DNA of 64,000 nt from Paracoccus kondratievae (GCF_009301415.1 NZ_CP045074.1:372001-436000); one strand, 5' to 3'; counted from the stretch's first letter, positions 49,976 through 58,729 are shown. Translations and numbers: made by a program. The notes: generated by a model from the sequence alone, not told the origin.

Positions 49976-50827
49976 TTACCAGTTCGCGATCAGCGCCTTG
50001 CCGATTTTGGCGATCTGGGCATTCCGTTCGTCCAAAGCTGCATCGGTTTCCGTCATATAGATAACCATGATCCGTTCGGGCGCGCCGTTTGGTCCCAAGG
50101 CAGCGACGATGGCGCGCGCGCCGCGATCGCCCGCCCCGGACTTGTCGGCGATATACCAGCCCTGCGGCAGCGCCGCGCGCAGCAAAGCATCGGCGACCCG
50201 ATCATTCTGCATCCAGTTCAGCAGCTGATCGCGGGACTGATCGGACAAAACATCCCCAAACAGCAGCCGGTGCAGGGTTTTTGCCATCGCGTTTGGCGTG
50301 GTCGTGTCGCGGCGGTCATCGGGGATCGCGCTGTTCAGTTCGGTCTCCCAGCGGTCCAGGCGGCCGATATTATCGCCTGTGGCCTTCAGGAAACTGGTCA
50401 GACCCTCGGGGCCGCCCACCGCCTCAAGCAACAGATTACCCGCCGTGTTGTCGCTCATCGTGATTGCAGCTTCGCAAAGCGCGGACAGGGTCATGCCGTC
50501 ATCCACGTGCTTTTCGGTGACGGGCGAGTAATCGACCAGCTGCGTGGCAGAATAGTTGATATGCCGCGCGAGGTCCTCTTTCCCGGCATCGACACGCGCC
50601 AGAACCGCGCCGCAGACCAGCACCTTGAAGGTGCTCAGCATCGGGAAACGTTCGTCTTCGCGATAACCCGTGACGTTGCCCGAACGCAGGTCAAGCTGGG
50701 CATAACCCACCCGGGCCTTAAGCTCGGTTTCAGCCTGCCGGACAGCGGCGGTAACGGGGTCCTCGGCTGCGGCAGGACCTGCCGCCAGAGTCAACAGGGT
50801 GGCAAGGGCGATATGGATGATCTTCAT
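49976..50827 (-). CDS. Class A beta-lactamase, TEM/SHV-like
   Basis: Serine beta-lactamase of 283 residues with a Sec signal (MKIIHIALATLLTLAAGPAA). Active-site elements in Ambler order: STFK at residues 65-68 (Ser70-Lys73), SDN, the omega-loop RWETELN (Glu166 and Asn170 kept, position 167 is Thr) and KSG with Arg244 in GARAI. Cys77 and Cys123 equivalents (VLVCGAV, LSALCEA) suggest a TEM-type disulfide. Whole stretches such as YSPVTEKH and AITMSDNTAGNLLL match TEM closely. Base use is like its neighbours and no mobile element flanks it, so it looks resident. The hydrolysis spectrum cannot be inferred safely. Confidence 0.93.
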   Translation of the reverse strand: MKIIHIALATLLTLAAGPAAAEDPVTAAVRQAETELKARVGYAQLDLRSGNVTGYREDERFPMLSTFKVLVCGAVLARVDAGKEDLARHINYSATQLVDYSPVTEKHVDDGMTLSALCEAAITMSDNTAGNLLLEAVGGPEGLTSFLKATGDNIGRLDRWETELNSAIPDDRRDTTTPNAMAKTLHRLLFGDVLSDQSRDQLLNWMQNDRVADALLRAALPQGWYIADKSGAGDRGARAIVAALGPNGAPERIMVIYMTETDAALDERNAQIAKIGKALIANW

Positions 50828-51182
50828 TTTCAGGGTTTCCTCATGACTGCAAACTGGTCCCGGCGCATCTCACTGGCGATACCGGTCGGGGCGGTGGGCT
50901 TGCCTGTCCTTGCAGGCAAGCCGCGGCCAGTTGCGAACGGGCCAGTGCCCGCGCATTGATAATTAATATTCATGTCTCTGCTCGGTTCGACTTGTAGCGT
51001 TCACGTTCATGACCGCCGAGTGCCAGTTATGGCAAAATGACCAATCACCACAAACGATCATATCTCACTTTTGGCATGAGATTTTCTTATGGATAATGGC
51101 GCCAGACCCGGTGCTGTGCCGCCGTCAGGGGAATCGTATCACGGGCATTTCCCTTAACGCTTGAACCTGTAAAATTGCGAAG
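50828..51182. promoter_or_regulatory. Divergent region, beta-lactamase / histidine kinase
   Basis: About 355 bases without a gene. A 10-base perfect stem (50897-50906 with 50913-50922, loop of 6) lies about 70 bases upstream of the beta-lactamase start, inside its presumed leader. An AT-rich block at 50956-50972 could be the beta-lactamase promoter; the stretch 51005-51100 is also AT-richer than the genes. No LysR-type ampR gene is adjacent. Confidence 0.4.
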
Positions 51183-52691
51183 ATGACACGTGCCACCTCG
51201 TTTCTGGAAAACCCGATAAAGCTTGCCCTTTCTGGGGTGGGGCTGCTTGCGCTGGTCTTGGCGGTGATGGGCATGGCAGAGCGCCGCGCGCTGATGGACG
51301 AACTGGCGCAACAGACCGCCGTGCTACACCGCCTTGCCTCGCAACGGGCCGATCAGCATGACGCGCATCTGACGGCGCTGTCTGCGATTGCGGTGGCGAG
51401 CAAAGATCCCGGGCAGCGGCTGTTTCTTGAGGTGGCTGGCAGCATCTCGCGCTTTTATCCGCGGATCACCGCAATCTCTTTGGTGCCCTTGGGGCCGGGA
51501 AAAGGGGTGGGGGCGCCGGTTGAGCCCCCGCTGGCACAACAGATCGCCGCCGCGGCTGCGACTTCGCAGGGTGAAATCGCGCTTTTGCCTGACCCGGGGC
51601 GGGCTCAGCATTACATCATGGTCAAGCGCAGCCCCAATTCGGACGCGGCGCGTTACGGTCTGGCCCTGTCCATAAACGCCGCTGGCTTGCTGGATGAGGC
51701 GGGGGCGTTCTGGGATCAGCCCGGCGTCGGATTGGCCCTGTCGCTGCCGGACGGTACCCCGTTGTACCGGCGTGGCGCGCTGGCCGAGATCGCCGAGGCG
51801 AAAGCCCTTGGCAGTGCCTCGCAACCTTTGCGGCTGGAAACCTCGCGCCGCATCGCTCTGACCCAGTTGTTTCCCCCGCTGCGCAGCGCGCTTATCCTGC
51901 TTGCGGCGTGCGGGGCGGGTCTTGGCGCACTGGCGCTCCTGCGCCAGCGGCGGCGTGCAGGACTGGCGCTGGAACAGGCCCGGCTCAGCGCGATCGACTC
52001 GCGGCTGGCCCATGCGGCGCGCGTCAATGCGATGGGCGAGCTGGCCAGTGGTCTGACGCATGAGCTGACCCAGCCCCTGACCGCCATTCTGGCCCAGGCG
52101 CAGGCGGGCAGGCGGCTTTTGGCGCGCGATGATCACAGGCGGCTGGCCTCCGTGCTTGAAGATACGGTGACGCAGGCCCGCCGTGCCTCAGCCATTCTTG
52201 AGCGGTTTCGCAATTGGTCGCGCCCGCAAGCAGCGCCCGTGCGGGCGTTCGATCTGCGCGACGCTCTGCGCAACGTCGCCTCCCTGTTGACCGGGCAGGC
52301 GGCGGCACGGGGTGCGGCCCTGCATTTCGATCTGCCCGCCGCGGCGGTCCCTGTTCGTGCCGATCCGGTCGAGATGGAGCAGGTCGCCTTCAACCTGCTG
52401 CGCAATGCACTTGAGGCGCTTGGGGACGGCAGCGCCGGGCAGATCCGCGCGACCCTGCGGACCAGGGACGGAAACGCCGAGCTGACGATCAGCGACAATG
52501 GCCCCGGCATCGCTCCGGATCTGCGCGAACGGCTTTTCACCCCTTTCACCACCACCCGGCCCGATGGCACCGGGCTTGGCCTTGCGCTTAGCCAGCGGTT
52601 GGTCGAACGCGCCGGGGGCGAAATCGTGTTGCTGGACAGCGCCGAGGGCGCTTGTTTCCGCATCACCCTGCCACTGGAGAGCGGGTCATGA
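51183..52691 (+). CDS. Membrane sensor histidine kinase
   Basis: A 502-residue sensor kinase. A membrane segment near residues 15-32 and another near 235-255 (ALILLAACGAGLGALALL) bracket a periplasmic sensor domain of about 200 residues without recognised fold. Then come the H-box GELASGLTHELTQPLTAIL (phospho-His around residue 294), the N-box NLLRNALEAL, DNGPGIAP and GTGLGLALSQRL. The FixL/DctB-like H-box (HELTQPL) fits pairing with a FixJ-type partner. The start has only a weak GCGAAG before it. The stop overlaps the response-regulator start (ATGA). Confidence 0.88.
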   Translation: MTRATSFLENPIKLALSGVGLLALVLAVMGMAERRALMDELAQQTAVLHRLASQRADQHDAHLTALSAIAVASKDPGQRLFLEVAGSISRFYPRITAISLVPLGPGKGVGAPVEPPLAQQIAAAAATSQGEIALLPDPGRAQHYIMVKRSPNSDAARYGLALSINAAGLLDEAGAFWDQPGVGLALSLPDGTPLYRRGALAEIAEAKALGSASQPLRLETSRRIALTQLFPPLRSALILLAACGAGLGALALLRQRRRAGLALEQARLSAIDSRLAHAARVNAMGELASGLTHELTQPLTAILAQAQAGRRLLARDDHRRLASVLEDTVTQARRASAILERFRNWSRPQAAPVRAFDLRDALRNVASLLTGQAAARGAALHFDLPAAAVPVRADPVEMEQVAFNLLRNALEALGDGSAGQIRATLRTRDGNAELTISDNGPGIAPDLRERLFTPFTTTRPDGTGLGLALSQRLVERAGGEIVLLDSAEGACFRITLPLESGS

Positions 52692-53296
52692 CCCATCCTG
52701 TCTATCTGGTCGATGACGACGCGGCCGTGCGTCAGGCACTGACGCTGCTGTTGTCCACCGTCGATATCCCGGTGACCGGCTTTGCCGACCCGCAGGCATT
52801 TCTTGGCCGTTTGCCGCAACTGGATCCGGGCTGCCTGATCTTTGACATCCGCATGCCGGTCATCTCGGGCCTGAAACTGCAGGAGAGGCTGGCGGATCTG
52901 GCGATCGACTGGCCGACGATCATGATATCAGGCCATGGCGATATCGAGGCCTGCCGCCGCGCCTTTCGCAATGGTGCCGTCGATTTTCTGTCAAAACCCG
53001 TCGATGAACAGGATCTGATTGATGCGATCCAGAAAGCGCAAGAGACGCTTGACCGGCAGCTGGATCGTCGCGCCGAGCTGGCAGAAACCCTGGCGCTGTT
53101 ATCGACCCTGACCGCGCGTGAAACAGAGGTTCTGGAACGTATCGCGGCCGGTTTCACCACCCGGCAGATTGCCGGGGCACTGGGCCTGTCCCCGCGCACG
53201 GTAGAAAGCCACCGCGCAGCCATCGGCGGCAAGCTTGGCACCACCTCGCAGGCCGAGATGACCCGGCTGTGGCTAGAGGGCAGACCCTCTCCGTAG
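52688..53296 (+). CDS. FixJ/NarL-type response regulator
   Basis: A 202-residue two-domain regulator. The receiver (residues 1-120) has VDDDAAVRQAL, the phospho-acceptor aspartate in LIFDIRMPVISG, the threonine/serine in MISGHGDI and lysine in FLSKPVDE. The C-terminal LuxR helix-turn-helix is LTARETEVLERIAAGFTTRQ followed by IAGALGLSPRTVESHRAAI. Its ATG overlaps the kinase stop, so they form one unit. Its stop codon lies inside a CCGTAG-TT-CTACGG palindrome in front of the HbpS-like gene, a possible binding site. Confidence 0.92.
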   Translation: MTHPVYLVDDDAAVRQALTLLLSTVDIPVTGFADPQAFLGRLPQLDPGCLIFDIRMPVISGLKLQERLADLAIDWPTIMISGHGDIEACRRAFRNGAVDFLSKPVDEQDLIDAIQKAQETLDRQLDRRAELAETLALLSTLTARETEVLERIAAGFTTRQIAGALGLSPRTVESHRAAIGGKLGTTSQAEMTRLWLEGRPSP

Positions 53297-53328
53297 TTCT
53301 ACGGATATCGTTGCCAGCTCTACGAATA
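53291..53328. promoter_or_regulatory. CTACG repeats upstream of the GlcG/HbpS-like gene
   Basis: CCGTAG-TT-CTACGG (53291-53304) and two direct copies, CTACGGATA (53299-53307) and CTACGAATA (53320-53328), occur 21 bases apart, two helical turns. Position just after the response-regulator gene and before the GlcG/HbpS-like gene suggests binding by that regulator. Confidence 0.5.
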
Positions 53329-53384
53329 CTCAGCCCAGACCGGGGAGATTAGTTCTCTGTCATCACAAATGACAGGAGATTCCG

Positions 53385-53870
53385 ATGATCCGTCTTTCCG
53401 TTGTTGCCGCCGCCCTGCTGACCCCCCTGGCCGTTCAGGCGCAGGAGTTGCCAAGCGCGCCCTATCTGCCCCTTGATCTGGCGGTCAAGGCCGCTGATGC
53501 CGCCGTGCAGGCATGTGTCGCCGACGGCCATAATGTCAGCGTTGCCATTGTGGCGCGCGACGGGGCGACCAAGGTTCTGCTTAAGGCCGACGGATCGGGC
53601 CCGCATACGGGCTCCAGCGCGACCGGCAAGGCCTTCACCTCGGCTGCTATGGGGCGCGATACGGCTGGGCTGGCGGGCTTTATCGCCTCGAACCCTGAAA
53701 ATGCCGGTCTGCGCGATATGGATACGCGTATGGTCATTCAGGCCGGTGGCCTGCCGATCCGCATTGGTGAGGCGCTGGTCGGCGGCATTGGCGTCGGTGG
53801 CGCGCCTTCGGGTGATATCGACGCGGCCTGCGCCGCTGCCGGGCTGAGCGCAATCGGCGCGGCGAACTGA
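53385..53870 (+). CDS. GlcG/HbpS-family exported protein
   Basis: A 161-residue protein with a Sec signal (MIRLSVVAAALLTPLAVQAQ) and a GlcG/HbpS domain: LDLAVKAADAAVQACVADGH, SVAIVARDGATKVLLKADGS, TGKAFTSAAMGRDTAGLAGF, and the closing GIGVGGAPSGDIDAACA. Members bind haem or small ligands and in some cases act with a neighbouring two-component system, as here. GACAGGAG precedes the ATG and a strong terminator follows. Function is uncertain; a periplasmic ligand-presenting accessory of the sensor kinase is a reasonable guess. Confidence 0.85.
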   Translation: MIRLSVVAAALLTPLAVQAQELPSAPYLPLDLAVKAADAAVQACVADGHNVSVAIVARDGATKVLLKADGSGPHTGSSATGKAFTSAAMGRDTAGLAGFIASNPENAGLRDMDTRMVIQAGGLPIRIGEALVGGIGVGGAPSGDIDAACAAAGLSAIGAAN

Positions 53871-53878
53871 TCGTGTCA

Positions 53879-53907
53879 TGGCCCCGCCGGCGGTCTTGGC
53901 GGGGCCA
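53879..53907. terminator. Terminator after GlcG/HbpS-like gene
   Basis: TGGCCCCGCC at 53879-53888 pairs exactly with GGCGGGGCCA at 53898-53907 around a 9-base loop, 8 bases after the stop codon and before the convergent serine hydrolase. A TTCTTTT tract follows after eight bases. Confidence 0.7.
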
Positions 53908-53935
53908 GGGCTATTCTTTTGGCGGGGCGGGCCGT

Positions 53936-55117
53936 TTAGTCGTAAACCGCGTCTCTGATATCGGTGATGAACTTGCCGCTCATGCCCTCGAACGCGGTAT
54001 TCGTCAAAGCGACTACTGACAGGCCGTTCTTGCGGTCGACGAACCAGTAATGACCGTAGGCGCCGCCCCATTGCAATGTCCCCGCGGCTTGTGGTGTGCC
54101 GCTTGGGGCAGGGTCCGCCAGCACTGCCCAGCCATAGCCGAAACCCCAGCCAGGTCCCTGCGTTTCGGCATCGGTTCCGACCTGATCGCTGACCATCAGC
54201 TTGACGGTTTCAGGCTTCAGGATGGGTGAGCCGCCGGTCCGGATTGCCTCAAGAAAGCGCAGAACATCTGACGCTGTCCCAGCCATGCCCGCGCCGCCCG
54301 ACTGATAGGAATTGCTGTCGAGAATCCTCGACGGTGCAAAAACCGCGGCGACATCCATCAAGGGCACCGCCATCCCGTCCGTCATCGGCACCGGCTCGGG
54401 GGTTCCGTCCGCATAAGGCTTGGCCAGGCGTGCGGGGTCGCGCACCGTAAAGTCGGTATCCGTCAGCCCCAGCGGCGCGGTCACCTTATCGCGGACGATT
54501 TCGGACAGGCTTTGGCCCTCGATCTGTTCCAGCACGCCTCCAAGCACGTCGATACCTAGCGAATAGCGCCAGCCTGTGCCGGGGGCGAAATGCAACGGGG
54601 CCGCCGACAGGCGCGACAGGTTTTCCGTCAGCGACAACCCCGGCTGGTCCAGCCCGTCCGAGATGTTAAGCCGGTGATAAGGGCCGTCCGCCTGCTCCAG
54701 AAACGCATAACCCAGCCCCGAGGTATGGGTGAGCAACTGATGAATGGTGATTTCCGGTGTCGAGCCATCCGGCAGGGCGGGGCGAAACTCCGGCAGCCAG
54801 CGCGTGACGGGCGCGTTGAGGTCAAGGCGTCCTTCCTCGACCAGCCGCATCGCGGCAGCCGTCACAAAAGGCTTGGTGACCGAGGCAAGGCGGAAGATCG
54901 CGTCTTCGTGCATTTCGCCCCCGGCCTCACGGTCGGCATGGCCGGCGGCGCGGTGATAGACGATCTCGCCATCCTTGGCGACCAGAACGACGGCGCCGAC
55001 GATTCGCTTTTCGGCAAGCGCGCTGTCGATTGCCTGATCAAGGCGGGTTTCCAGCGTCGGCCCGGCAAAGGCAGTTGTGGCAGAGGTCAGCGCGGCGGCG
55101 ACAAGGGGGATGCGCAT
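53936..55117 (-). CDS. Serine hydrolase, beta-lactamase/EstB family
   Basis: Exported 393-residue penicillin-recognising-type hydrolase, probably an esterase or D-amino peptidase rather than a resistance enzyme. A Sec signal (MRIPLVAAALTSATTAFAG) starts the protein. The SxxK motif is in RLASVTKPFV (Ser-Val-Thr-Lys), the YxN-like tyrosine in WRYSLGIDVLGGVLEQIEG, and the C-terminal part carries GGAYGHYWFVDRKN. The start at 55117 is chosen for the signal peptide and GAGGTT upstream. A TetR gene is divergent and probably controls it. Confidence 0.86.
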   Translation of the reverse strand: MRIPLVAAALTSATTAFAGPTLETRLDQAIDSALAEKRIVGAVVLVAKDGEIVYHRAAGHADREAGGEMHEDAIFRLASVTKPFVTAAAMRLVEEGRLDLNAPVTRWLPEFRPALPDGSTPEITIHQLLTHTSGLGYAFLEQADGPYHRLNISDGLDQPGLSLTENLSRLSAAPLHFAPGTGWRYSLGIDVLGGVLEQIEGQSLSEIVRDKVTAPLGLTDTDFTVRDPARLAKPYADGTPEPVPMTDGMAVPLMDVAAVFAPSRILDSNSYQSGGAGMAGTASDVLRFLEAIRTGGSPILKPETVKLMVSDQVGTDAETQGPGWGFGYGWAVLADPAPSGTPQAAGTLQWGGAYGHYWFVDRKNGLSVVALTNTAFEGMSGKFITDIRDAVYD

Positions 55118-55184
55118 GACAAGGTAACCTCGTATATAAAGAGTGATCATTCCTGAATAGCGCCAGCGAAGGGATATTTCCAGA

Positions 55185-55814
55185 GTGACCATTGCGAAAA
55201 ATGCAAAACCCGCCTCACGTCCGCGCGGTCGTCCGCGTGCCTTTGACCGCGACGAGGCTTTGGCCAAGGCGGCAGAGACATTTTGGCGGCTTGGTTACGA
55301 AGGGGCCTCGATCGCCGATCTGACAGCGGTGATGGGGATCACGCCGCAAAGCCTGTATTCTGCCTTTACCTCTAAGGCCGATCTCTATCGCGAGGCGCTT
55401 CAGTGGTATCAGGATCACGTCGGGGCCTCGACCGTTGCGGCCCTGGCCGAGGGCGACGCCGTGATTGCGCTGACCCGGCTGCTAAGCGAAGCAGCGGAAG
55501 AGTTCACCAAAAAGGGCCGCCCGCATGGCTGCATGATCTCGACCGCCGTGCTGACTTGCGCGACCGAGAATGAGCCGGTGGCGCGCCATGTCTCGGACCT
55601 TCGCGGCGCGACGCTGGCCCTTATCCGGGCGCGGGTCGAGCGCGGGATTGACGAGGGGCAGCTGAGCCCCGGGACAGATCCCGAGGCTCTGGCGCGCTTT
55701 GTCGGCGCGATGATCCAGGGCATGTCCGTTCAGGCGCAGGACGGGGCGTCCAAGGCCGCCTTGCTGGCGCTGGCCCGTCATGCGGTGACCGAGATTGAGC
55801 GTCACCGGGCATAG
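55185..55814 (+). CDS. TetR-family transcriptional regulator
   Basis: A 209-residue regulator with an N-terminal HTH: FDRDEALAKAAETFWRLGYE, GASIADLTAVMGITPQSLYS and AFTSKADLYREALQWY. The C-terminal helical domain includes GRPHGCMISTAVLTC, typical of the TetR_C_6/YxaF-like group. It starts with GTG at 55185. The 67-base gap to the divergent serine hydrolase contains GAGTGATCATTC (55141-55152), a near-palindrome around TGATCA, which could be its operator. A strong terminator follows the gene. Confidence 0.88.
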   Translation: MTIAKNAKPASRPRGRPRAFDRDEALAKAAETFWRLGYEGASIADLTAVMGITPQSLYSAFTSKADLYREALQWYQDHVGASTVAALAEGDAVIALTRLLSEAAEEFTKKGRPHGCMISTAVLTCATENEPVARHVSDLRGATLALIRARVERGIDEGQLSPGTDPEALARFVGAMIQGMSVQAQDGASKAALLALARHAVTEIERHRA

Positions 55815-55827
55815 CCGCCCCAGCTAT

Positions 55828-55859
55828 GGCAAGCGGCCCCGGTTATGCGGCCGCTTGCC
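55828..55859. terminator. Hairpin between tetR and convergent SDR gene
   Basis: GGCAAGCGGCC at 55828-55838 pairs perfectly with GGCCGCTTGCC at 55849-55859 around a 10-base loop, followed by GTTTC. It lies 13 bases after the TetR stop and 30 bases beyond the SDR stop, so it can serve both. Confidence 0.7.
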
Positions 55860-55889
55860 GTTTCAGGTGTGCCCGGCGGATCGGCGCTG

Positions 55890-56639
55890 TCACCGGAACC
55901 CGCCCGAGACGACGATCCGTTCACCAGTGATCCAGCCCGCCGCGTCAGAGGCGAGAAAAACCGCGACCCTGCCAATGTCAGCAGGTTGTCCGAACCGGCC
56001 CAGCGGGGTTGCTGCGATGATCTGACGTTCCGCGTCGCTGCCGATCAGGCCATTGGCGCGCGTGCCTTCTGTTTCGACACCACCCGGCGCCAGCGTGTTG
56101 ACGCGGATGCCTCGCGGTCCCAGCTCTTGCGCCAGTGCGCGGGAGACCGTGTCGACCGCGGCCTTGCTTGCGGAATAGATCGCCGAATTCGCCTCGGGAT
56201 TGGCACTGGCGGTCGAGCCGATGTTGATGATCGACCCGCCCGAGGCCGGGAAGTGCTTGGCCGCCTCTTGCGCAATCAGGATCGTGCCAAGGACATTGAC
56301 GTCGAACTGACGGTGAAACTCGGCCTCGGCGATTTCTTCCAGTGGCTGAAAGGAAAAGACACCGGCGTTGTTCACGATGATATCCGGGGCGCCAAGCACG
56401 GCCATGGTTTGGCTGAAAAGGCGTTCGACATCTTTACGGTTTGACACATCCGCCTGAATGGCAACTGCCCGTCCGCCGGCGTCGGTGATTTTATGGACCA
56501 CACGCCCGGCGTCGGTCTGGTTGCCGGCATAGTTCACCACAACACTGGCCCCGGCATCAGCCAAAGCCTGCGCGATTCCGGCGCCAATCCCTTTCGACGC
56601 GCCGGTGACAATGGCGATCCGGCCCTGAAGTGCGGTCAT
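55890..56639 (-). CDS. Short-chain dehydrogenase/reductase
   Basis: NAD(P)-dependent oxidoreductase of 249 residues. Cofactor site TGASKGIGAGIAQALADAG, NNAGVFSFQPLEEI, catalytic serine in INIGSTASANPEANS, tyrosine/lysine in YSASKAAVDTVSRAL, and the common AAGWITGERIVVSGGFR ending. It looks like an FabG-like 3-oxoacyl reductase or general carbonyl reductase. GGAGGGCC precedes the ATG, which follows the stop of the quinone-oxidoreductase gene by 1 base, so the two are co-translated and probably share control by the divergent LysR protein. Confidence 0.87.
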   Translation of the reverse strand: MTALQGRIAIVTGASKGIGAGIAQALADAGASVVVNYAGNQTDAGRVVHKITDAGGRAVAIQADVSNRKDVERLFSQTMAVLGAPDIIVNNAGVFSFQPLEEIAEAEFHRQFDVNVLGTILIAQEAAKHFPASGGSIINIGSTASANPEANSAIYSASKAAVDTVSRALAQELGPRGIRVNTLAPGGVETEGTRANGLIGSDAERQIIAATPLGRFGQPADIGRVAVFLASDAAGWITGERIVVSGGFR

Positions 56640-56640
56640 G

Positions 56641-57672
56641 TCACCGGCCCTCCAGATCAATGACGATCTTGCCGAAGGCGCCGCGGTCCAGATGATCCAG
56701 GGCGGCTTGCAATTCCGCTAGCGGATAGCGCCTGTCGATGACCGGCTTGATCCCGGCCTTGTCCGTGGCTGCGACCAGATCCTCCAGTGCGCGACGGTGA
56801 CCGACGCTGATGCCGTGCAGTTCGGCATTCTTCAGCATCAGCGGTCCCGCCGGGGACGCGATGTCAAAGCCTTCGAGCACGCCGATCTGGTAGATCTTTC
56901 CGTTGACCGCAACGGCCTGAAACGCTTTGGCCAGATGCGGGCCGCCGACGAGTTCGACGATATGGTCCGCGCCATGATCAGAGGTCAGCTTATAAACCGC
57001 CTCGACCCAATCCCCGGCATTGCGGTTGACGCCGTGATCGGCCCCAAGGGCGCTGACCTTTGCAAGCTTGTCGTCACTGCCAGAGATGACGATCACCCGC
57101 GCGCCATGGGCTTTGGCGATTTGCAGGGCGAACAGCCCCACACCGCCCGTGCCTTCGACCAGCACGGTCTGGCCTGCTTGCAGCCTGCCCTTTTCGATCA
57201 GGGCGAACCAGGCGGTCAGCCCCGCGCATGGCAGTGTGCTGGCCTCGGCATCCGACAGCGTTTCCGGTGCGCGAACCAGCCATTCCTGCGAAAGCGCGAT
57301 ATATTCGGCAAGAACGCCGGTATAGGCACCCCCCAAGGCACGATAAGAGGGCGTGCGCGCATTGCCCGGGGGTGTCCCGTCAAGCCAGTCCGGTGAGAAG
57401 GTCGAGATGACCCGTTGACCTTTGGCAAGCCGGGTGACGCCCTCTCCCACAGCGACCACCGTGCCTGCCAGATCCGAGCCGGGCGTAAAGGGGAACTCCA
57501 GCGGCATACCCATCCCGCTTTCGATCATCAGTTTGTCGCGGTAGTTCAGTGAAACCGCGGCGACCTTGACCAGAACCTCTCCTGCCCGGGGCTCGGGAAT
57601 CGGGACCTCTTTCAGTTCAAGCGCGTCACGGCCGTTCTGGCCCATCTCCCAACGCTTCATCCTCTGCGACAT
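56641..57672 (-). CDS. MDR-type NAD(P)-dependent alcohol dehydrogenase/quinone oxidoreductase
   Basis: A 343-residue medium-chain dehydrogenase. GroES-like N-terminal domain with SLNYRDKLMIESGMG and PGSDLAGTVVAVGEGVTRL, then the Rossmann motif GTGGVGLFALQIAKAHGARV (about residue 172). The catalytic-zinc cysteine usual at CGxDxxG is replaced (LMIESG), and no four-Cys structural zinc loop is seen, so it is probably zinc-free and quinone-oxidoreductase-like. AAAGGAG precedes the ATG at 57672. Divergent from a LysR gene. Confidence 0.85.
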   Translation of the reverse strand: MSQRMKRWEMGQNGRDALELKEVPIPEPRAGEVLVKVAAVSLNYRDKLMIESGMGMPLEFPFTPGSDLAGTVVAVGEGVTRLAKGQRVISTFSPDWLDGTPPGNARTPSYRALGGAYTGVLAEYIALSQEWLVRAPETLSDAEASTLPCAGLTAWFALIEKGRLQAGQTVLVEGTGGVGLFALQIAKAHGARVIVISGSDDKLAKVSALGADHGVNRNAGDWVEAVYKLTSDHGADHIVELVGGPHLAKAFQAVAVNGKIYQIGVLEGFDIASPAGPLMLKNAELHGISVGHRRALEDLVAATDKAGIKPVIDRRYPLAELQAALDHLDRGAFGKIVIDLEGR

Positions 57673-57733
57673 CACAAGCTCCTTTGCAGTTGAGAGCGCA
57701 GCATATCGTTGAAGAATGGTTGTCAGTGGTGAT

Positions 57734-57745
57734 AAAGGTTCCTTT
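57734..57745. promoter_or_regulatory. AAAGG-TT-CCTTT inverted repeat, candidate LysR site
   Basis: A 12-base palindrome between the divergent oxidoreductase and LysR genes, with near-symmetric flanks (GAT on the left, GATC on the right). It is the only clear symmetric element in the gap. Regulation is inferred from position. Confidence 0.4.
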
Positions 57746-57770
57746 GATCGTTTCCATTTGGATGACAATC

Positions 57771-58679
57771 ATGAATGTTTCGCTGTCCGGTGTGGATGTG
57801 TTCGTCGCTGCGGTGGAATGCGGCAGCTTCTCGGCCGCTGCGGACCGGTTGCGTCTGACACGCTCGGCCGTTGCCAAGGCCATCGCGCGGCTTGAGGCAA
57901 GGCTGGAGGTCAGGCTGTTTCATCGCACGACCCGCAGCCAAAGCCTGACCGAGGACGGGCAGGTCTATTACGAACGCTGCGTCCGCGCGCTGGAAGAGCT
58001 TCGCGCCGGTGAAACCGCGCTGGAGTCTGGTCGGCGTGAGGTGTCGGGGCGGCTGCGCGTATCCGCGCCGGTTCTGTTCGGACGGTGGTGCGTTGCGCCT
58101 GTCCTTGCGCAATTGGCGGCGGATCATCCCAAGCTGGAACTGGACCTGTCTTTCACTGACCGGCTCGTCGATATTGTCGAGGACGGCTTCGATCTTGCGA
58201 TCAGGAATGGCGATATTGGGTCGGGTGCGGGGCTGATGACACGAACGATCAGCCTGCAACGCATGACCGTTTGCGGATCGCCGAACTATATTTCCATGCA
58301 TGGAGCCCCTGAAACCGTTGACGATCTGGTGGCGCATCAGGCCGTTCTTTATGGCCGTACGGGCCGGATACGGACATGGCAGTTTCCGACCGGGCCAGGG
58401 GGGCAGTTGCGCGAGGTGACGCCGCCAAGCCGCCTGCGCTTTGACGATCTTGAGGCTATCGCTGATGCGGTCGAGGCCGGGCACGGCCTTGCGTGGTTGC
58501 CGTGCTGGCTGATCCGTGACCGGGTGCGGGCAGGGCGGCTGGTACCATTGCTTGATGACCTTCCCCGGTTCGTGTTCCGGACCTATGCGCTGTGGCCCGA
58601 TACGCCCCATCTGCCTTTGCGCGCGCGCCTTGCCATCAACGCACTTGCTGCGGCTTTGCCGGGCAGCGCCGAGCTATAG
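57771..58679 (+). CDS. LysR-family transcriptional regulator
   Basis: A 302-residue LysR regulator. The N-terminal helix-turn-helix reads VFVAAVECGSFSAAADRLRL, then TRSAVAKAIARLEARLEVRL and FHRTTRSQSLTEDGQVYY. The C-terminal periplasmic-binding-like effector domain starts near residue 90 (GRLRVSAPVLFGRWCVAPVL). Start at 57771 (MNVSLSGVDVF) follows GGATGACAATC; longer frames upstream overlap the control region. It is divergent from the oxidoreductase/SDR pair and likely activates or represses it. Confidence 0.88.
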   Translation: MNVSLSGVDVFVAAVECGSFSAAADRLRLTRSAVAKAIARLEARLEVRLFHRTTRSQSLTEDGQVYYERCVRALEELRAGETALESGRREVSGRLRVSAPVLFGRWCVAPVLAQLAADHPKLELDLSFTDRLVDIVEDGFDLAIRNGDIGSGAGLMTRTISLQRMTVCGSPNYISMHGAPETVDDLVAHQAVLYGRTGRIRTWQFPTGPGGQLREVTPPSRLRFDDLEAIADAVEAGHGLAWLPCWLIRDRVRAGRLVPLLDDLPRFVFRTYALWPDTPHLPLRARLAINALAAALPGSAEL

Positions 58680-58729
58680 CTCGGGGACCGGGCCGGGGGC
58701 GGGCCGGGAGTTTTGTGGCCCGTGACGAC

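Noticed and set aside
49976..50827. Beta-lactamase as a recently acquired resistance cassette
   Set aside because: No attC, integrase or IS nearby and base use is like the neighbours.
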